Part shown: piece after piece, positions 1 to 10,716 of the stretch
Layout of the letters: every line of letters begins with the position of its first letter
Position numbering within the stretch: the first letter of the stretch is position 1
Assembly (NCBI RefSeq): GCF_031432975.1
Contig: NZ_CP133838.1
Coordinates: 310,001 to 374,000, forward strand
Source: Buttiauxella selenatireducens
GTDB lineage: Bacteria; Pseudomonadota; Gammaproteobacteria; Enterobacterales; Enterobacteriaceae
Length of the DNA: 64,000 nucleotides
Reading direction: 5' to 3'
Translations under genes and position numbers: made by a program
The notes under the pieces: generated by a model
Seen by the model: only the letters and a program-made list of their open reading frames with translations
Told to the model about the DNA's origin: nothing
The model's database searches: none

Positions 1-165
1 TTAATCGCAGTGATGTATTACTTGGATGTTACAGCTATAGGCTGTAGTGAAAATGAAAGTATCGTAGGTTCGGTCAAAGATTATTATGAACAAAGCGAAG
101 AAGATGAATATAAAAATATTCAGAAAAGGTTGTCTTTAGATAAAGATCTTGTAGAAGAACTTTAA
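1..165 (+). CDS. C-terminal end of an unidentified AT-rich gene (partial)
   Basis: Frame 1 is open from the first base to a TAA at 163-165, giving at least 54 residues; the start lies outside the window. The peptide is acidic, rich in Glu, Asp and Lys, and ends in DLVEEL. I do not recognise a family. The stretch is about 31% GC (51 of 165 bases), clearly lower than the neighbouring genes, and uses A/T-ending codons freely, which suggests horizontally acquired DNA. It ends 14 bp from the 3' end of selC, a common island insertion site. No integrase residues are visible in this fragment. That it is a real gene is likely; its function is unknown. Confidence 0.5.
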   Translation, partial: LIAVMYYLDVTAIGCSENESIVGSVKDYYEQSEEDEYKNIQKRLSLDKDLVEEL

Positions 166-179
166 CTTTTCATAAAAAA

Positions 180-274
180 TGGCGGAAGATCACAGGAGTC
201 GAACCTGCCCGGCACCGCTGGCGGCACCAACTGGAGTTGAAGTCCAGCCGCCTCACCGGAGACGACGATCTTCC
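180..274 (-). tRNA. selC: tRNA-Sec (UCA anticodon), selenocysteine tRNA
   Basis: Read on the minus strand this is a 95-nt tRNA with the extended acceptor stem GGAAGATC pairing with GATCTTCC, an encoded GCCA end, the anticodon TCA at complement 238-240, the TTCGA T-loop and the very long variable arm typical of tRNA-Sec. It decodes in-frame UGA with SelB, after serylation and conversion by SelA. Relative to the E. coli sequence as I recall it, the variable arm differs at two positions, but the eight-pair stem still forms using G-U pairs. Its 3' end faces the AT-rich fragment at 1-165. Confidence 0.97.
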
Positions 275-628
275 TAGCCTCGATTGCTACATGGAGGCGG
301 TGCGCAGTATACCGAGTTTTTCCCCCTTACCAAACAATGCTTTCCTCTTTCCCCTATGATTTCTCTGAAACTATTAGCCAGATCAATCAAACCGCACGAA
401 AAACAGACTCTCCTTGACTCTTAGCCTGCGAAGAGAGCGACTCCGCTCACACTTATCAAGAAACGTAATCTGATAACCAGAAATTAGAATTCCGACCCTC
501 TGCCAGATGCTTTACAACCGTTGATATTGAATTTCACGCTCATTTTTGCCTGGCGTACCGCTCTGGTGGGTTATCAACACTGCGTCCACGCCGTTTCCAA
601 AAAATTCCAGCATTGTAAGGACTGCATA
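275..628. other. intergenic region between selC and yicI (354 bp)
   Basis: This stretch holds the candidate selC promoter on the minus strand and the leader of yicI on the plus strand. No gene is supported. In E. coli K-12 yicJ lies between selC and yicI and is upstream of yicI; no yicJ remnant is visible here. A TTG-initiated extension of the yicI frame begins at 521 but has no ribosome-binding site and no counterpart in the family. I could not identify a convincing yicI promoter or XylR-type operator by eye. Confidence 0.6.
306..333 (-). promoter_or_regulatory. candidate selC promoter
   Basis: On the minus strand, TTGGTA (complement 328-333) and TATACT (complement 306-311) are 16 bp apart, followed by a GC-rich stretch (GCGCACCGCC) before the tRNA 5' end at 274. 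A good -10 box with a GC-rich discriminator is the usual arrangement of stable-RNA promoters. The start point is inferred, not seen. Confidence 0.6.
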
Positions 629-2953
629 ATGAAAATTAGTGACGGTAACTGGCTGATCCAGCCTGGACTTACGTTGATTCACCCGATTCAGGTGTTTGAC
701 GTGGAGCAGAACGGCAACGAAATGGTGGTGTATGCGGGGACGAAAGATGTCAGCGAACGTGGCAATCAGCTCGATACGCCTCTGTTTACGCTGCGTTTCT
801 TCTCGCCGCAGGAAGGTATTGTCGGGGTGCGGATTGAGCACTTCCAGGGCGCGGTGAATAACGGCCCGCATTATCCGCTGAATGTGCTTAATGACGTGAA
901 CGTGACGATGCAAAACACCGCTGAGTTCGCTGAGTTAAAAAGCGGCAATCTGAGTGCGCGAGTTACAAAAGGCAACGACTGGGCGCTGGATTTCCTGCGC
1001 GACGGCGTCCGTATCACCGGTAGCGCGTTCAAAAATAACGGCTACGTGCAGGACGCAAACCACGGCAATACGCACATGTTTGAACGTCTGGATTTAGGCG
1101 TGGGCGAAACGGTGTATGGCCTCGGCGAACGTTTCACCGCGCTGGTGAAAAACGGCCAGACGGTGGAAACCTGGAACCGCGATGGCGGCACCAGTACCGA
1201 GCAATCCTACAAAAACATCCCGTTCTATCTCACTAACCGCGGCTACGGCGTGTTGGTGAATCATCCGGAATGTGTCTCCTTTGAAGTCGGTTCCGAAAAA
1301 GTCTCCGAAGTGCAGTTCAGCGTAGAAGGCGAATACCTCGAATACTTCGTGATTGACGGCCCAACGCCAAAAGCGGTGCTCGACCGTTATACCCGCTTCA
1401 CAGGCCGCCCAGCGTTGCCGCCAGCGTGGTCGTTTGGTTTGTGGCTCACCACGTCATTTACGACTAATTACGATGAAGCGACGGTTAACAGCTTTATCGA
1501 CGGTATGGCCGAGCGCAATCTGCCGCTGCACGTTTTCCACTTCGACTGCTTCTGGATGAAGGCCTTCCAGTGGTGCGACTTTGAGTGGGACCCGGTGACT
1601 TTCCCCGACCCGGAAGGGATGTTGAAGCGCCTGAAAGCGCGTGGCCTGAAAATCTGTGTGTGGATTAACCCGTATATCGGCCAGAAATCCCCGCTGTTCC
1701 GTGAGGGAATGGAAAAAGGCTATCTGCTCAAACGCCCGAATGGCGCGGTGTGGCAGTGGGATAAATGGCAGCCTGGCCAGGGGATTGTTGATTTCACCAA
1801 TCCGGCGGCCTGCGAATGGTATGCAGGGCATCTGAAACGCCTGGTGCGCATGGGCGTGGATTGTTTCAAAACCGATTTCGGTGAGCGCATCCCAACGGAT
1901 GTGGTGTGGCATGACGGCTCTGACCCGCAGAAAATGCACAACCATTATGCGTTCATCTATAACGAGCTGGTGTGGAATGTGCTGAAGCAGGAACTCGGCG
2001 ACGAAGAAGCGGTGCTGTTCGCCCGTTCAGCGTCTGTCGGTGCACAACAATTCCCGGTTCATTGGGGCGGCGATTGCTACGCCAACTATGAATCTATGGC
2101 GGAAAGCCTGCGCGGCGGGTTGTCGCTGGGGATGTCCGGTTTTGGTTTCTGGAGCCACGATATCGGCGGCTTCGAAAACACCGCGCCTGCGCATGTCTAC
2201 AAACGCTGGTGCGCGTTCGGGCTGCTCTCCAGCCACAGCCGCCTGCATGGCAGCAAATCCTACCGTGTGCCATGGGCATATGATGACGAAGCTTGCGACG
2301 TGGTGCGCCACTTCACGCAGCTGAAATCGCGCATGATGCCGTATCTGTACCGCCAGGCGGCGCAGGCGGCAGAATTCGGTACGCCGATGATGCGTTCCAT
2401 GATGCTGGAGTTCCCGGACGATCCGGGCTGCGATTATCTTGACCGCCAGTATATGCTGGGTGATTCGGTGATGGTTGCGCCTGTGTTCAGTGAAGCGGGT
2501 GATGTGCAGTTCTATTTGCCAGAAGGCCGCTGGACGCATCTGCTCACTAATCATGAAGCGCAGGGCAGTCGCTGGCACAAACAGCAGCATGATTTCCTGA
2601 GCTTGCCGGTGTATGTGCGTGACAACACGCTGCTGGCGTTGGGCAACAACGATCAAAAACCGGATTACGCATGGCATGAAGGGACCGCTTTCCAGCTGTT
2701 TAATCTGGATGATGGCCGCGAAGCTATCTGCGAAGTCCCGGCAGCAGACGGTTCGGTTATTTATACGCTGAAGGTTAAGCGCGAAGGGAATACGCTGATG
2801 GTGCAGGGCGACGGGCAGGCGAAAGACTGGACGCTGTGTCTGCGCAATATCGGCAACGTGAAAGGTGTGAAGCAAGGTAAAAGTGCGGCGGGTGAGTTTG
2901 GCGTGGTTGTGACGCCGGATTCGCGTGAGGCGGGGTTGGTTATCGAGCTTTAA
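629..2953 (+). CDS. yicI: alpha-xylosidase YicI, glycoside hydrolase family 31
   Basis: This 774-residue cytoplasmic enzyme releases alpha-linked xylose from isoprimeverose-type xylosides. The catalytic nucleophile Asp416 lies in KTDFGER and the acid/base Asp482 in GGDCYANY, the same numbers as in E. coli YicI (772 residues), and similarity runs the full length. The start was set at the ATG at 629, preceded by TAAGG at 616-620, because the protein then begins MKISDGNW as in E. coli. The usual partner gene yicJ (xyloside/proton symporter) is missing, so substrate import would need another transporter. The next gene, yhgN, is not its K-12 neighbour. Confidence 0.96.
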   Translation: MKISDGNWLIQPGLTLIHPIQVFDVEQNGNEMVVYAGTKDVSERGNQLDTPLFTLRFFSPQEGIVGVRIEHFQGAVNNGPHYPLNVLNDVNVTMQNTAEFAELKSGNLSARVTKGNDWALDFLRDGVRITGSAFKNNGYVQDANHGNTHMFERLDLGVGETVYGLGERFTALVKNGQTVETWNRDGGTSTEQSYKNIPFYLTNRGYGVLVNHPECVSFEVGSEKVSEVQFSVEGEYLEYFVIDGPTPKAVLDRYTRFTGRPALPPAWSFGLWLTTSFTTNYDEATVNSFIDGMAERNLPLHVFHFDCFWMKAFQWCDFEWDPVTFPDPEGMLKRLKARGLKICVWINPYIGQKSPLFREGMEKGYLLKRPNGAVWQWDKWQPGQGIVDFTNPAACEWYAGHLKRLVRMGVDCFKTDFGERIPTDVVWHDGSDPQKMHNHYAFIYNELVWNVLKQELGDEEAVLFARSASVGAQQFPVHWGGDCYANYESMAESLRGGLSLGMSGFGFWSHDIGGFENTAPAHVYKRWCAFGLLSSHSRLHGSKSYRVPWAYDDEACDVVRHFTQLKSRMMPYLYRQAAQAAEFGTPMMRSMMLEFPDDPGCDYLDRQYMLGDSVMVAPVFSEAGDVQFYLPEGRWTHLLTNHEAQGSRWHKQQHDFLSLPVYVRDNTLLALGNNDQKPDYAWHEGTAFQLFNLDDGREAICEVPAADGSVIYTLKVKREGNTLMVQGDGQAKDWTLCLRNIGNVKGVKQGKSAAGEFGVVVTPDSREAGLVIEL

Positions 2954-2977
2954 TGGGGGTTTTTCTTTCTGGGGGGA

Positions 2978-3036
2978 GGTTGGGATGAGGGGGATATTTC
3001 GCCCTCACCCTAACCCTCTCCCTGAGGGAGAGGGGA
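2978..3036. repeat. palindromic repeat element, single core
   Basis: Two nested inverted repeats are seen: GGTTGGGATGAGGG at 2978-2991 against CCCTCACCCTAACC at 3002-3015, then CTCTCCCTGAGGGAGAG at 3016-3032. The motif CCCTCACCCTAACCCTCTCC followed by a complementary GGAGAGGG recurs at 14631, 26242 and 57742. It sits between the convergent ends of yicI and yhgN, where it could act as a transcription end or RNA-stabilising hairpin, and it marks a synteny break against K-12. Confidence 0.85.
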
Positions 3037-3043
3037 CTTAATC

Positions 3044-3637
3044 TTAACCCTTCATCCAAACCCGAAGGCCATCAAGGAACATTTGGGTTGCCAGCATCAC
3101 CAACACCAGGCCCATCAAGCGTTCCAGCGCGTTCACGCCTTTTTCGCCCAGCAAACGCAAGAACAACGACGATTGCAGCAAAATCGCCACGGTTCCACCC
3201 CATGCCAGCAACAGCGCGATGACTAAATGCCCCATCTGATTCGGATACTGGTGCGATAACAGCATTAATGTTGCCAGTAACGTTGGCCCGGCAACCAGCG
3301 GGATCGCCAGCGGCACGATAAACGGTTCTTCGCCCGCTGGCAGGCCAGAGGCGTTCCCTTCATGGCTTGGGAATATCATTTTAATCGCAATCAGGAACAG
3401 AATGATCCCGCCGGAAATCGAGACGCTTTCCGTGCGCAGGTTGAGAAACGCGAGGATTTTTTCCCCAGCGAATAAGAAAATCAGCATGATTATCAGAGCA
3501 ATAAGCAGCTCGCGGATCATGATCGCCCGGCGACGCTTCGGTTCAGTATGCTTGAGCACTGACATAAAGATCGGCAGGTTACCTAACGGGTCCATAATCA
3601 GGATTAACAATACTGCCGCAGAAATAATTTCGGTCAT
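3044..3637 (-). CDS. yhgN: MarC-family inner-membrane protein YhgN
   Basis: This 197-residue, very hydrophobic protein has about six predicted membrane segments and the length of E. coli YhgN (UPF0056/MarC family). Family members were once linked to multiple antibiotic resistance, but their function is not established. It is divergent from asd, as in E. coli, with about 140 bp between the two starts. The K-12 neighbour on its other side (gntU) is replaced by yicI. The assignment rests on overall similarity and synteny. Confidence 0.93.
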   Translation of the reverse strand: MTEIISAAVLLILIMDPLGNLPIFMSVLKHTEPKRRRAIMIRELLIALIIMLIFLFAGEKILAFLNLRTESVSISGGIILFLIAIKMIFPSHEGNASGLPAGEEPFIVPLAIPLVAGPTLLATLMLLSHQYPNQMGHLVIALLLAWGGTVAILLQSSLFLRLLGEKGVNALERLMGLVLVMLATQMFLDGLRVWMKG

Positions 3638-3779
3638 GAATAGTTGTCTCTAATAAGCTGTATTTCTAATAGGTTGCGTATCATTGATTAATTTCACTTG
3701 CGACTTTGACAGCATTTTGTAATGTGGACGGTAATTCCAATTAACGCACACAATGCAAACCCCCGCAGGATTAGTCGCT

Positions 3780-4886
3780 ATGAAAAATGTTGGTTTTATC
3801 GGTTGGCGCGGTATGGTCGGTTCCGTTCTCATGCAACGCATGGTTGAGGAGCGTGATTTTGACGCCATTCGTCCGGTTTTCTTCTCTACTTCCCAGTTAG
3901 GCCTCGCGGCCCCGTCGTTTGCAGGCCAGAACAATGGCACGCTGCAAGATGCATATGACCTGGAAGCGTTGAAGGCGCTGGACATTATCATTACCTGCCA
4001 GGGCGGCGATTATACCAACGAAATCTATCCAAAGCTTCGTGAAAGCGGTTGGCAAGGTTACTGGATTGACGCGGCTTCTTCTCTGCGTATGAAAGATGAC
4101 GCGATTATTATCCTCGACCCGATTAACCAACACGTTATTCAGGAAGGTCTGAACAACGGCGTGAAAACCTTTGTCGGTGGCAACTGTACGGTCAGCCTGA
4201 TGCTGATGTCGCTCGGCGGCCTGTTCGCAAACGACCTGGTTGACTGGGTGTCTGTTGCGACTTATCAGGCAGCATCCGGCGGCGGTGCGCGCCATATGCG
4301 TGAACTGTTAAGCCAGATGGGACAACTGCATAATCACGTTGCGGCTGAACTGGCAGACCCTGCTTCCGCCATTCTGGATATCGAACGCAAAGTGACTGAT
4401 TTGACCCGTAGCGGCAGCCTGCTAACGGATAACTTTGGCGTGCCATTGGCGGGAAGCCTGATCCCATGGATCGACAAGCAGCTCGATAATGGCCAAACCC
4501 GCGAAGAGTGGAAAGGCCAGGCTGAAACCAACAAGATCCTGAATACTGGCAGCATCATCCCGGTTGATGGCCTGTGTGTCCGTGTTGGCGCATTACGCTG
4601 CCACAGCCAGGCGTTTACCATCAAACTGAAAAAAGATGTCTCGCTGCCAACCATTGAAGCGATGCTGGCCGGGCATAACGAGTGGGCAAAAGTGGTGCCA
4701 AACGATCGTGACATCACCCTGCGTGAACTCACTCCTGCGGCTGTTACCGGTACATTGACCACGCCAGTTGGCCGTCTGCGTAAACTCAACATGGGCCCAG
4801 AATTCCTTTCAGCGTTCACCGTGGGTGATCAGCTTCTGTGGGGTGCTGCGGAACCGTTACGCAGAATGTTGCGCCTGCTCGCATAA
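3780..4886 (+). CDS. asd: aspartate-semialdehyde dehydrogenase
   Basis: This 368-residue enzyme reduces beta-aspartyl phosphate to aspartate semialdehyde with NADPH, at the branch leading to lysine/diaminopimelate, methionine and threonine. The N-terminal nucleotide-binding loop GWRGMVGS, the catalytic Cys136 in GGNCTVS and His275 in RCHSQ are all present. The start at 3780 (MKNVGFIG) is preceded by GCAGGA; an in-frame extension to 3753 adds nine residues absent from the family. It is divergent from yhgN and followed by a good terminator. Diaminopimelate dependence makes the gene normally essential. Confidence 0.98.
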   Translation: MKNVGFIGWRGMVGSVLMQRMVEERDFDAIRPVFFSTSQLGLAAPSFAGQNNGTLQDAYDLEALKALDIIITCQGGDYTNEIYPKLRESGWQGYWIDAASSLRMKDDAIIILDPINQHVIQEGLNNGVKTFVGGNCTVSLMLMSLGGLFANDLVDWVSVATYQAASGGGARHMRELLSQMGQLHNHVAAELADPASAILDIERKVTDLTRSGSLLTDNFGVPLAGSLIPWIDKQLDNGQTREEWKGQAETNKILNTGSIIPVDGLCVRVGALRCHSQAFTIKLKKDVSLPTIEAMLAGHNEWAKVVPNDRDITLRELTPAAVTGTLTTPVGRLRKLNMGPEFLSAFTVGDQLLWGAAEPLRRMLRLLA

Positions 4887-4902
4887 GTACACTTATTTAC
4901 AA

Positions 4903-4928
4903 GAGGGGCATTGCAGCCCCTTTTTTTT
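4903..4928 (+). terminator. rho-independent terminator of asd
   Basis: GGGGC (4905-4909) and GCCCC (4916-4920) form a GC stem around a six-base loop, followed by eight T residues at 4921-4928. It lies 16 bp after the asd stop codon and separates asd from the glycogen operon. Confidence 0.93.
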
Positions 4929-5145
4929 CGCGTCATACATGGAATGTAAGACATTCTTTTATTTTATCGGGAGTAAAACAGCGCGTTGGCTATGCTTTAT
5001 TCAGGGCAGTCAAAACTGTCGTGATGGGTTGTTGGGCGGAGCAGCTTACAGGAGTTCATTTACGCTGCCTGTTGGGTCAATGATAACGTTCTCCGGGCGC
5101 GTAAGCGTAGCGCTGGGATGAGACAAAAAAAACAGGACGAAATCC
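4929..5145 (+). promoter_or_regulatory. glgB upstream region with CsrA-like site over the ribosome-binding site
   Basis: This 217-bp stretch must hold the promoter of the glycogen operon; I could not choose one promoter by eye. Close to the start, ACAGGACG at 5132-5139 supplies the ribosome-binding site (AGGACG, seven bases before the ATG at 5146). It resembles the ACA-GGA core bound by CsrA, which represses glycogen genes in E. coli, chiefly through the glgC leader. CsrA control of this site is an inference. Confidence 0.4.
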
Positions 5146-7332
5146 ATGTCTGTTCATCCAGAAAAAGACGTGATAAATGCGCTAATTGCGGGTCATTTTG
5201 CTGATCCTTTTTCCTTGCTGGGAATGCATAAAACAGAAGCTGGGCTGGAAGTTCGTGCCCTGTTACCTGACGCCACTGAAGTGTGGGTTATCGAACCAAA
5301 AACGGGAGGTAAAGTCGGTAAGTTAGAGTGCATTGATTCACGTGGTTTCTTTTGCGGGGTTATCCCCAGACGTAAAAATCCTTTCCGTTATCAGCTGGCT
5401 GTCATGTGGCATGGCCATGAAAATCTTATTGATGATCCCTACCGCTTTGGGCCGTTAATCCAGGAAGTGGATAGCTGGTTATTGTCCGAAGGCACGCATT
5501 TGCGTCCTTACGAAACACTCGGTGCTCACGCCGATACAATGGATGGCGTTACCGGCACGCGTTTCTCCGTTTGGGCACCCAATGCCCGCCGTGTCTCCGT
5601 TGTGGGCCAGTTTAACTATTGGGATGGCCGTCGCCACCCGATGCGTTTGCGCCGCGAAAGCGGGATCTGGGAGCTTTTCATTCCCGGCGCTCACCCTGGG
5701 CAGTTATACAAATTCGAACTGATTGATACCGAAGGGCAATTGCGTCTGAAGGCTGACCCATACGCGTTTGAGTCTCAAATGCGCCCGGAAACAGCGTCGC
5801 TTATTTGTGGCCTGCCTGAGAAAACTACGCTGAGTCCTGCGCGTCAACGCGCCAATGGCTTTGATCAACCGATTTCAATTTACGAAGTGCATCTCGGTTC
5901 CTGGCGTCGTCATACCGACAATAATTTCTGGCTCAGCTATCGCGAACTGGCAGACCAACTGGTGCCGTACGTGAAAGAGATGGGCTTTACGCACCTCGAA
6001 CTGTTGCCGATTAACGAGCACCCGTTCGATGGCAGTTGGGGCTACCAGCCACAAGGGATGTATGCGCCGACGCGCCGCTTCGGCACGCGCGACGACTTCC
6101 GCTATTTCATTAATGCCGCACATGCAGCGGGCCTGAATGTGCTGCTGGACTGGGTGCCTGGGCATTTCCCGACGGACGACGCGGGTCTTGCGAAATTCGA
6201 CGGCACCTCTTTGTACGAACACGGCGACCCTCGTGAAGGCTATCACCAGGACTGGAACACGCTGATTTATAACTACGGGCGGCGTGAAGTCAGTAACTAT
6301 CTGGTCGGCAACGGGCTGTACTGGATTGAGCGTTTCGGCATTGATGGTTTGCGCGTAGATGCCGTGGCGTCGATGATTTACCGCGATTACAGCCGCCAGC
6401 CAGGCGAGTGGATCCCGAACGATAAAGGCGGGCGCGAAAACCTCGAGGCTATCGAATTCCTGCGTAACACCAACCGTATCATTGGCGAACAGACGCCGGG
6501 TGCGGTGACGATGGCGGAAGAGTCGACTGACTTTGCAGGCGTGTCGCGCCCAGCTTCAATGGGCGGATTGGGGTTCTGGTTTAAATGGAATCTGGGCTGG
6601 ATGCACGACACGCTCGATTACATGAAACTCGATCCGGTGCATCGCCAGTATCACCACGACAAAATGACCTTCGGCATGCTGTACAACAGCACTGAAAACT
6701 TTGTTTTGCCGTTGTCGCACGATGAAGTGGTGCACGGTAAAAAATCTATTCTCGACCGCATGCCGGGCGACGCATGGCAAAAATTTGCCAACCTGCGTGC
6801 TTACTACGGTTGGATGTGGGCGTTCCCTGGCAAGAAATTACTGTTTATGGGCAACGAGTTTGCTCAAGGGCGGGAGTGGAACCACGACAGCAGCCTCGAC
6901 TGGCACTTGCTGGAAGGCGGCGACAACTGGCACCACGGCGTGAAACGCCTGGTGCGCGATTTAAACCACACCTATCGCCATCACGCTGCCATGCATGAAC
7001 TGGATTTTGACAGCTATGGTTTCGAGTGGCTGGTGGTTGAAGACAACATTAACTCGGTGTTTATCTTCGTGCGCCGCGATTCGAAGGGCAATGAAATCAT
7101 TGTCGCCAGCAACTTTACACCCGTGCCGCGTTACCACTATCGGTTCGGCATTAACCAACCAGGCCGCTGGCGCGAAGAGCTCAATACTGACTCGATGCAC
7201 TATCACGGCAGTAACGCCGGGAACAGTGGCGCCGTGCACAGCGATGCGATTCCAAGCCACGGTCGTGAGAATTCCCTGAGTCTGACCCTGCCGCCACTTT
7301 CAACGATTTGGTTGGTAAGGGAGGCTGAATGA
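5146..7332 (+). CDS. glgB: 1,4-alpha-glucan branching enzyme
   Basis: This 728-residue enzyme, the same length as in E. coli, cuts alpha-1,4-glucan chains and re-attaches them through alpha-1,6 bonds during glycogen synthesis. It has N-terminal carbohydrate-binding (CBM48-type) modules, then a GH13 barrel with nucleophile Asp405 (LRVDAVAS), acid/base Glu458 (MAEES) and Asp526 (SHDEVVH), then the C-terminal beta domain. Its stop overlaps the glgX start by four bases (ATGA at 7329-7332), indicating translational coupling in glgBXCAP. Confidence 0.98.
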   Translation: MSVHPEKDVINALIAGHFADPFSLLGMHKTEAGLEVRALLPDATEVWVIEPKTGGKVGKLECIDSRGFFCGVIPRRKNPFRYQLAVMWHGHENLIDDPYRFGPLIQEVDSWLLSEGTHLRPYETLGAHADTMDGVTGTRFSVWAPNARRVSVVGQFNYWDGRRHPMRLRRESGIWELFIPGAHPGQLYKFELIDTEGQLRLKADPYAFESQMRPETASLICGLPEKTTLSPARQRANGFDQPISIYEVHLGSWRRHTDNNFWLSYRELADQLVPYVKEMGFTHLELLPINEHPFDGSWGYQPQGMYAPTRRFGTRDDFRYFINAAHAAGLNVLLDWVPGHFPTDDAGLAKFDGTSLYEHGDPREGYHQDWNTLIYNYGRREVSNYLVGNGLYWIERFGIDGLRVDAVASMIYRDYSRQPGEWIPNDKGGRENLEAIEFLRNTNRIIGEQTPGAVTMAEESTDFAGVSRPASMGGLGFWFKWNLGWMHDTLDYMKLDPVHRQYHHDKMTFGMLYNSTENFVLPLSHDEVVHGKKSILDRMPGDAWQKFANLRAYYGWMWAFPGKKLLFMGNEFAQGREWNHDSSLDWHLLEGGDNWHHGVKRLVRDLNHTYRHHAAMHELDFDSYGFEWLVVEDNINSVFIFVRRDSKGNEIIVASNFTPVPRYHYRFGINQPGRWREELNTDSMHYHGSNAGNSGAVHSDAIPSHGRENSLSLTLPPLSTIWLVREAE

Positions 7333-9311
7333 CGCTACTCAGCGCGGGGAATTCCACGCCCTACGGTTCGTTCTACGACGGGAAAGGGGTGAATTTCACC
7401 CTGTTTTCGGCCAACGCCCATAAAGTTGAACTGTGTGTGTTCGACGAACACGGCCACGAGCAACGTTACGATTTACCGATGCGAACCGGCGACATCTGGC
7501 ACGGGTATTTGCCCAACGCCAAGCCGGGTCTGAAATACGGTTACCGTGTACACGGCCCGTGGGAGCCGCAAAATGGGCATCGTTTCAACCCGGCAAAACT
7601 GCTGTTAGATCCTTGCGCTCGCGTGGTGGTGGGTGGGGTTGAACATCATCCCCATCTGCACGGCGGTTACGACGAACCGAACCTCGAAGACAGCGCCCCG
7701 CATATGGCGAAGTGCGTGGTGGTTCAGGATAAATTTGACTGGGAAGACGACGAACTGCTGCACACCCCGTGGGGCGATACGGTTATTTATGAAGCAAACG
7801 TTCGCGGCCTGACGCTGCTTCACCCGGAGATCCCTGAAGAACTTCGCGGAACCTACGCCGCGCTTGGTCATCCGGTGATGATCAACTACTTCAAACGCCT
7901 GGGCATTACGGCGCTGGAGCTGATGCCGGTGGCGCATTTTGTCACTGAGCCGCGTATCGCCCATTTAGGGTTAAGCAACTATTGGGGCTATAACCCCCGT
8001 TCGTTGTACGCCGCTGAAGGCTACTACGCGGTGAATAAAGATCCCCTGGCCGCCGCCAATGAACTCCGTGGCGCTGTAAAAGCGCTACACGAGGCGGGTA
8101 TTGAGGTGATCCTCGATATCGTACTCAACCACAGTGCTGAACTGGATCGCGACGGTCCAACCCTCTCGCTGAGCGGAATCGACAACCGTAGCTATTATTG
8201 GTTAATGGAAAACGGTGATTACCAGAACTGGACGGGTTGCGGTAACACCTTAAATTTGAGCACGCCTGGTGTGGTCGCTCAGATGATGGATTGCCTGCGT
8301 TATTGGGTCGATAGCTGCCATATCGACGGTTTTCGCTTCGATTTAGCCTCAGTGATGGGACGCACACCGGAATTCCGTCAGGATGCCCCGTTTTTTGAAG
8401 CGATCAAAAACGATCCGGTTTTGTCACAGATAAAGTTGATTGCGGAACCGTGGGACATCGGAGCGGGTGGATATCAGGTCGGTAATTTCCCGCCGTTATT
8501 TGCCGAGTGGAACGATCATTTTCGCGATGGCATACGGCGATTCTGGTTACGACAGGATCTGTCGTTAGGGGGATTTGCTTGCCGTTTTGCTGGCTCCAGC
8601 GATGTCTATCGTCGTGGAGATCGCAAGCCATCCACCAGCATCAATTTAATTACTGCCCACGACGGCTTTACGCTACGCGATTGTGTCAGCTTCAACCAAA
8701 AACATAATGAAGCTAACGGTGAAGACAACCGTGATGGCACCAACAATAACTACAGTAATAACTACGGCTTCGAAGGGCTGGAAGCTTCGCTTTTTATCAA
8801 AGAACGGCGGCGCGACAGCGTCCATGCGTTGCTGACATTGTTACTGCTTTCTCAGGGTACGCCGATGCTTTTGGCGGGTGACGAACACGGTCATAGCCAG
8901 CACGGCAACAACAATGCCTATTGTCAGGATAACCAACTGACCTGGCTTGACTGGGAACACTGTAACGATGGCTTAACCACATTTACCGCGGCATTGATTC
9001 ATCTACGCAAGACGATTCCGGCTTTAACGCAAAACGTCTGGTGGGAGGAAGGTGATGGCAATGTCCGTTGGTGGAATAAAGAGGCTCAGCCTCTGAGTAC
9101 TGACGAGTGGGAAAACGGGATTCATCGCCTTCAAATCCAGCTTTCTGAACGTTGGCTCATCACGATTAATGCTACCGAAGAAGTGGCTGACATCGTACTA
9201 CCTGAAGGAGAGTGGCGTGCCATTCCTCCGTTTGCCGGCGAGGATAACCCGGTGGTGTTAGCTGTATGGCATGGTCCAGCGCACGGAGTCTGCGTATTCC
9301 AGAAATCATAA
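7329..9311 (+). CDS. glgX: glycogen debranching enzyme GlgX
   Basis: This 660-residue GH13 isoamylase-type enzyme (657 in E. coli) hydrolyses the alpha-1,6 bonds of short side chains left by glycogen phosphorylase, releasing maltodextrins for MalP and MalQ. The catalytic set is Asp338 (FRFDLASV), Glu373 (AEPWD) and Asp445 (AHDGFTL). Translation is coupled to glgB by an ATGA overlap. The stop at 9309-9311 is 14 bp from the glgC start. Confidence 0.97.
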   Translation: MTLLSAGNSTPYGSFYDGKGVNFTLFSANAHKVELCVFDEHGHEQRYDLPMRTGDIWHGYLPNAKPGLKYGYRVHGPWEPQNGHRFNPAKLLLDPCARVVVGGVEHHPHLHGGYDEPNLEDSAPHMAKCVVVQDKFDWEDDELLHTPWGDTVIYEANVRGLTLLHPEIPEELRGTYAALGHPVMINYFKRLGITALELMPVAHFVTEPRIAHLGLSNYWGYNPRSLYAAEGYYAVNKDPLAAANELRGAVKALHEAGIEVILDIVLNHSAELDRDGPTLSLSGIDNRSYYWLMENGDYQNWTGCGNTLNLSTPGVVAQMMDCLRYWVDSCHIDGFRFDLASVMGRTPEFRQDAPFFEAIKNDPVLSQIKLIAEPWDIGAGGYQVGNFPPLFAEWNDHFRDGIRRFWLRQDLSLGGFACRFAGSSDVYRRGDRKPSTSINLITAHDGFTLRDCVSFNQKHNEANGEDNRDGTNNNYSNNYGFEGLEASLFIKERRRDSVHALLTLLLLSQGTPMLLAGDEHGHSQHGNNNAYCQDNQLTWLDWEHCNDGLTTFTAALIHLRKTIPALTQNVWWEEGDGNVRWWNKEAQPLSTDEWENGIHRLQIQLSERWLITINATEEVADIVLPEGEWRAIPPFAGEDNPVVLAVWHGPAHGVCVFQKS

Positions 9312-9325
9312 AAAAGGAGTCAGTC

Positions 9326-10609
9326 ATGGTTAGGCTTGATAAGAACGATCCTCTGATGCTGGCAAGACAATTGCCAAATAAAGCTGTCGCCCTGATTCTG
9401 GCTGGTGGGCGAGGTACCCGATTGAAAGATTTAACTTCAACGCGCGCCAAACCTGCCGTCCACTTTGGTGGCAAGTTTCGTATTATCGATTTTGCACTGT
9501 CGAACTGCATTAACTCGGGTATCCGCCGTATCGGCGTCATAACCCAATATCAGTCACATACGCTGGTGCAACATATTCAGCGTGGCTGGTCTTTCTTCAG
9601 TGAAGAGATGAACGAGTTTGTTGATTTGCTCCCGGCACAGCAGCGCGTCCACGGTGAAAACTGGTATCGCGGAACGGCTGATGCCGTCACGCAAAACCTC
9701 GATATTATCCGTCGCTACAAAGCGGAGTATGTGGTGATCCTCGCGGGTGACCATATCTACAAGCAAGACTACTCGCGCATGTTGATTGACCATGTGGAAA
9801 AAGGCGCGCGCTGTACGGTGGCATGTATGCCTGTGCCGCTGCATGAAGCCTCAGCATTTGGTGTGATGGCGGTTGATAGCGAAGAGAAAATCATTGAATT
9901 CGTTGAAAAACCGGCTAATCCGCCTTCGATGCCAGGTGACGATAGCAAAGCGCTCGCCAGCATGGGGATCTACGTTTTCGATGCAGATTATCTCTACGAA
10001 CTGCTGGAAGCCGACGACAAAGACGAAAACTCAAGCCATGACTTCGGGAAAGATATCATTCCGTTCGTCATGAAATCCGGTTCGGCCTTCGCCCATCCAT
10101 TCCCACTTTCTTGCGTACAGTCTGACCCAAATGCAGAGCCGTACTGGCGTGATGTGGGGACACTGGAAGCCTACTGGAAAGCTAACCTGGATCTGGCTTC
10201 GGTGACGCCAGAGTTGGATATGTACGACCAGGAATGGCCAATCCGAACCCACATGGAGCCCCTGCCTCCGGCTAAATTTGTGCAGGACCGCTCGGGTAGC
10301 CACGGCATGACGCTGAACTCTTTGGTGTCTGGCGGCTGCATTATTTCGGGTTCGGTTGTGGTTCAGTCGGTGCTTTTCCCGCGTGTGCGCATCAACTCGT
10401 TTTGCAACATTGACTCGTCAGTATTGCTCCCTGATGTTCAGGTCGGCCGCTCTTGCCGCTTGCGTCGTTGCATTATCGACCGCGCTTGCGTCATTCCTGA
10501 GGGCATGGTCGTGGGGGAAAACGCCGAAGAAGATGCACGCCGTTTCTACCGTTCAGAAGAAGGCATTGTTTTGGTGACGCGAGAGATGCTAGCCAGGTTG
10601 CCAGGTTAA
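9326..10609 (+). CDS. glgC: glucose-1-phosphate adenylyltransferase (ADP-glucose pyrophosphorylase)
   Basis: This 427-residue enzyme makes ADP-glucose from ATP and glucose 1-phosphate, the committed and allosterically controlled step of bacterial glycogen synthesis. The N-terminal nucleotidyltransferase signature [11 protein letters not shown] is followed by the [14 protein letters not shown] segment, and the C-terminal third is a left-handed beta-helix with hexapeptide-like repeats. The start at 9326 (MVRLDKNDP) follows AAGGAG at 9314-9319. An in-frame extension to 9266 overlaps glgX and is not conserved. Lengths and residues match E. coli (431) apart from a slightly shorter C-terminus. Confidence 0.98.
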   Translation: MVRLDKNDPLMLARQLPNKAVALILAGGRGTRLKDLTSTRAKPAVHFGGKFRIIDFALSNCINSGIRRIGVITQYQSHTLVQHIQRGWSFFSEEMNEFVDLLPAQQRVHGENWYRGTADAVTQNLDIIRRYKAEYVVILAGDHIYKQDYSRMLIDHVEKGARCTVACMPVPLHEASAFGVMAVDSEEKIIEFVEKPANPPSMPGDDSKALASMGIYVFDADYLYELLEADDKDENSSHDFGKDIIPFVMKSGSAFAHPFPLSCVQSDPNAEPYWRDVGTLEAYWKANLDLASVTPELDMYDQEWPIRTHMEPLPPAKFVQDRSGSHGMTLNSLVSGGCIISGSVVVQSVLFPRVRINSFCNIDSSVLLPDVQVGRSCRLRRCIIDRACVIPEGMVVGENAEEDARRFYRSEEGIVLVTREMLARLPG

Positions 10610-10716
10610 ACAGGATTGACCCACGCGTGGCGTGTGCTGCGCGTAGTATTTTTATCGTTTGGCGTGCCTGAATTTTAATTAAATAGAGCGCCACGACTTT
10701 CCATACGGGAGCGATA

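Noticed and set aside
521..628. TTG-started N-terminal extension of yicI
   Set aside because: It has no ribosome-binding site and no family counterpart; the ATG at 629 with TAAGG fits the known N-terminus.
4838..5121. Open frames between asd and glgB
   Set aside because: They run through the asd terminator, start inside asd, and have no relatives that I recognise.
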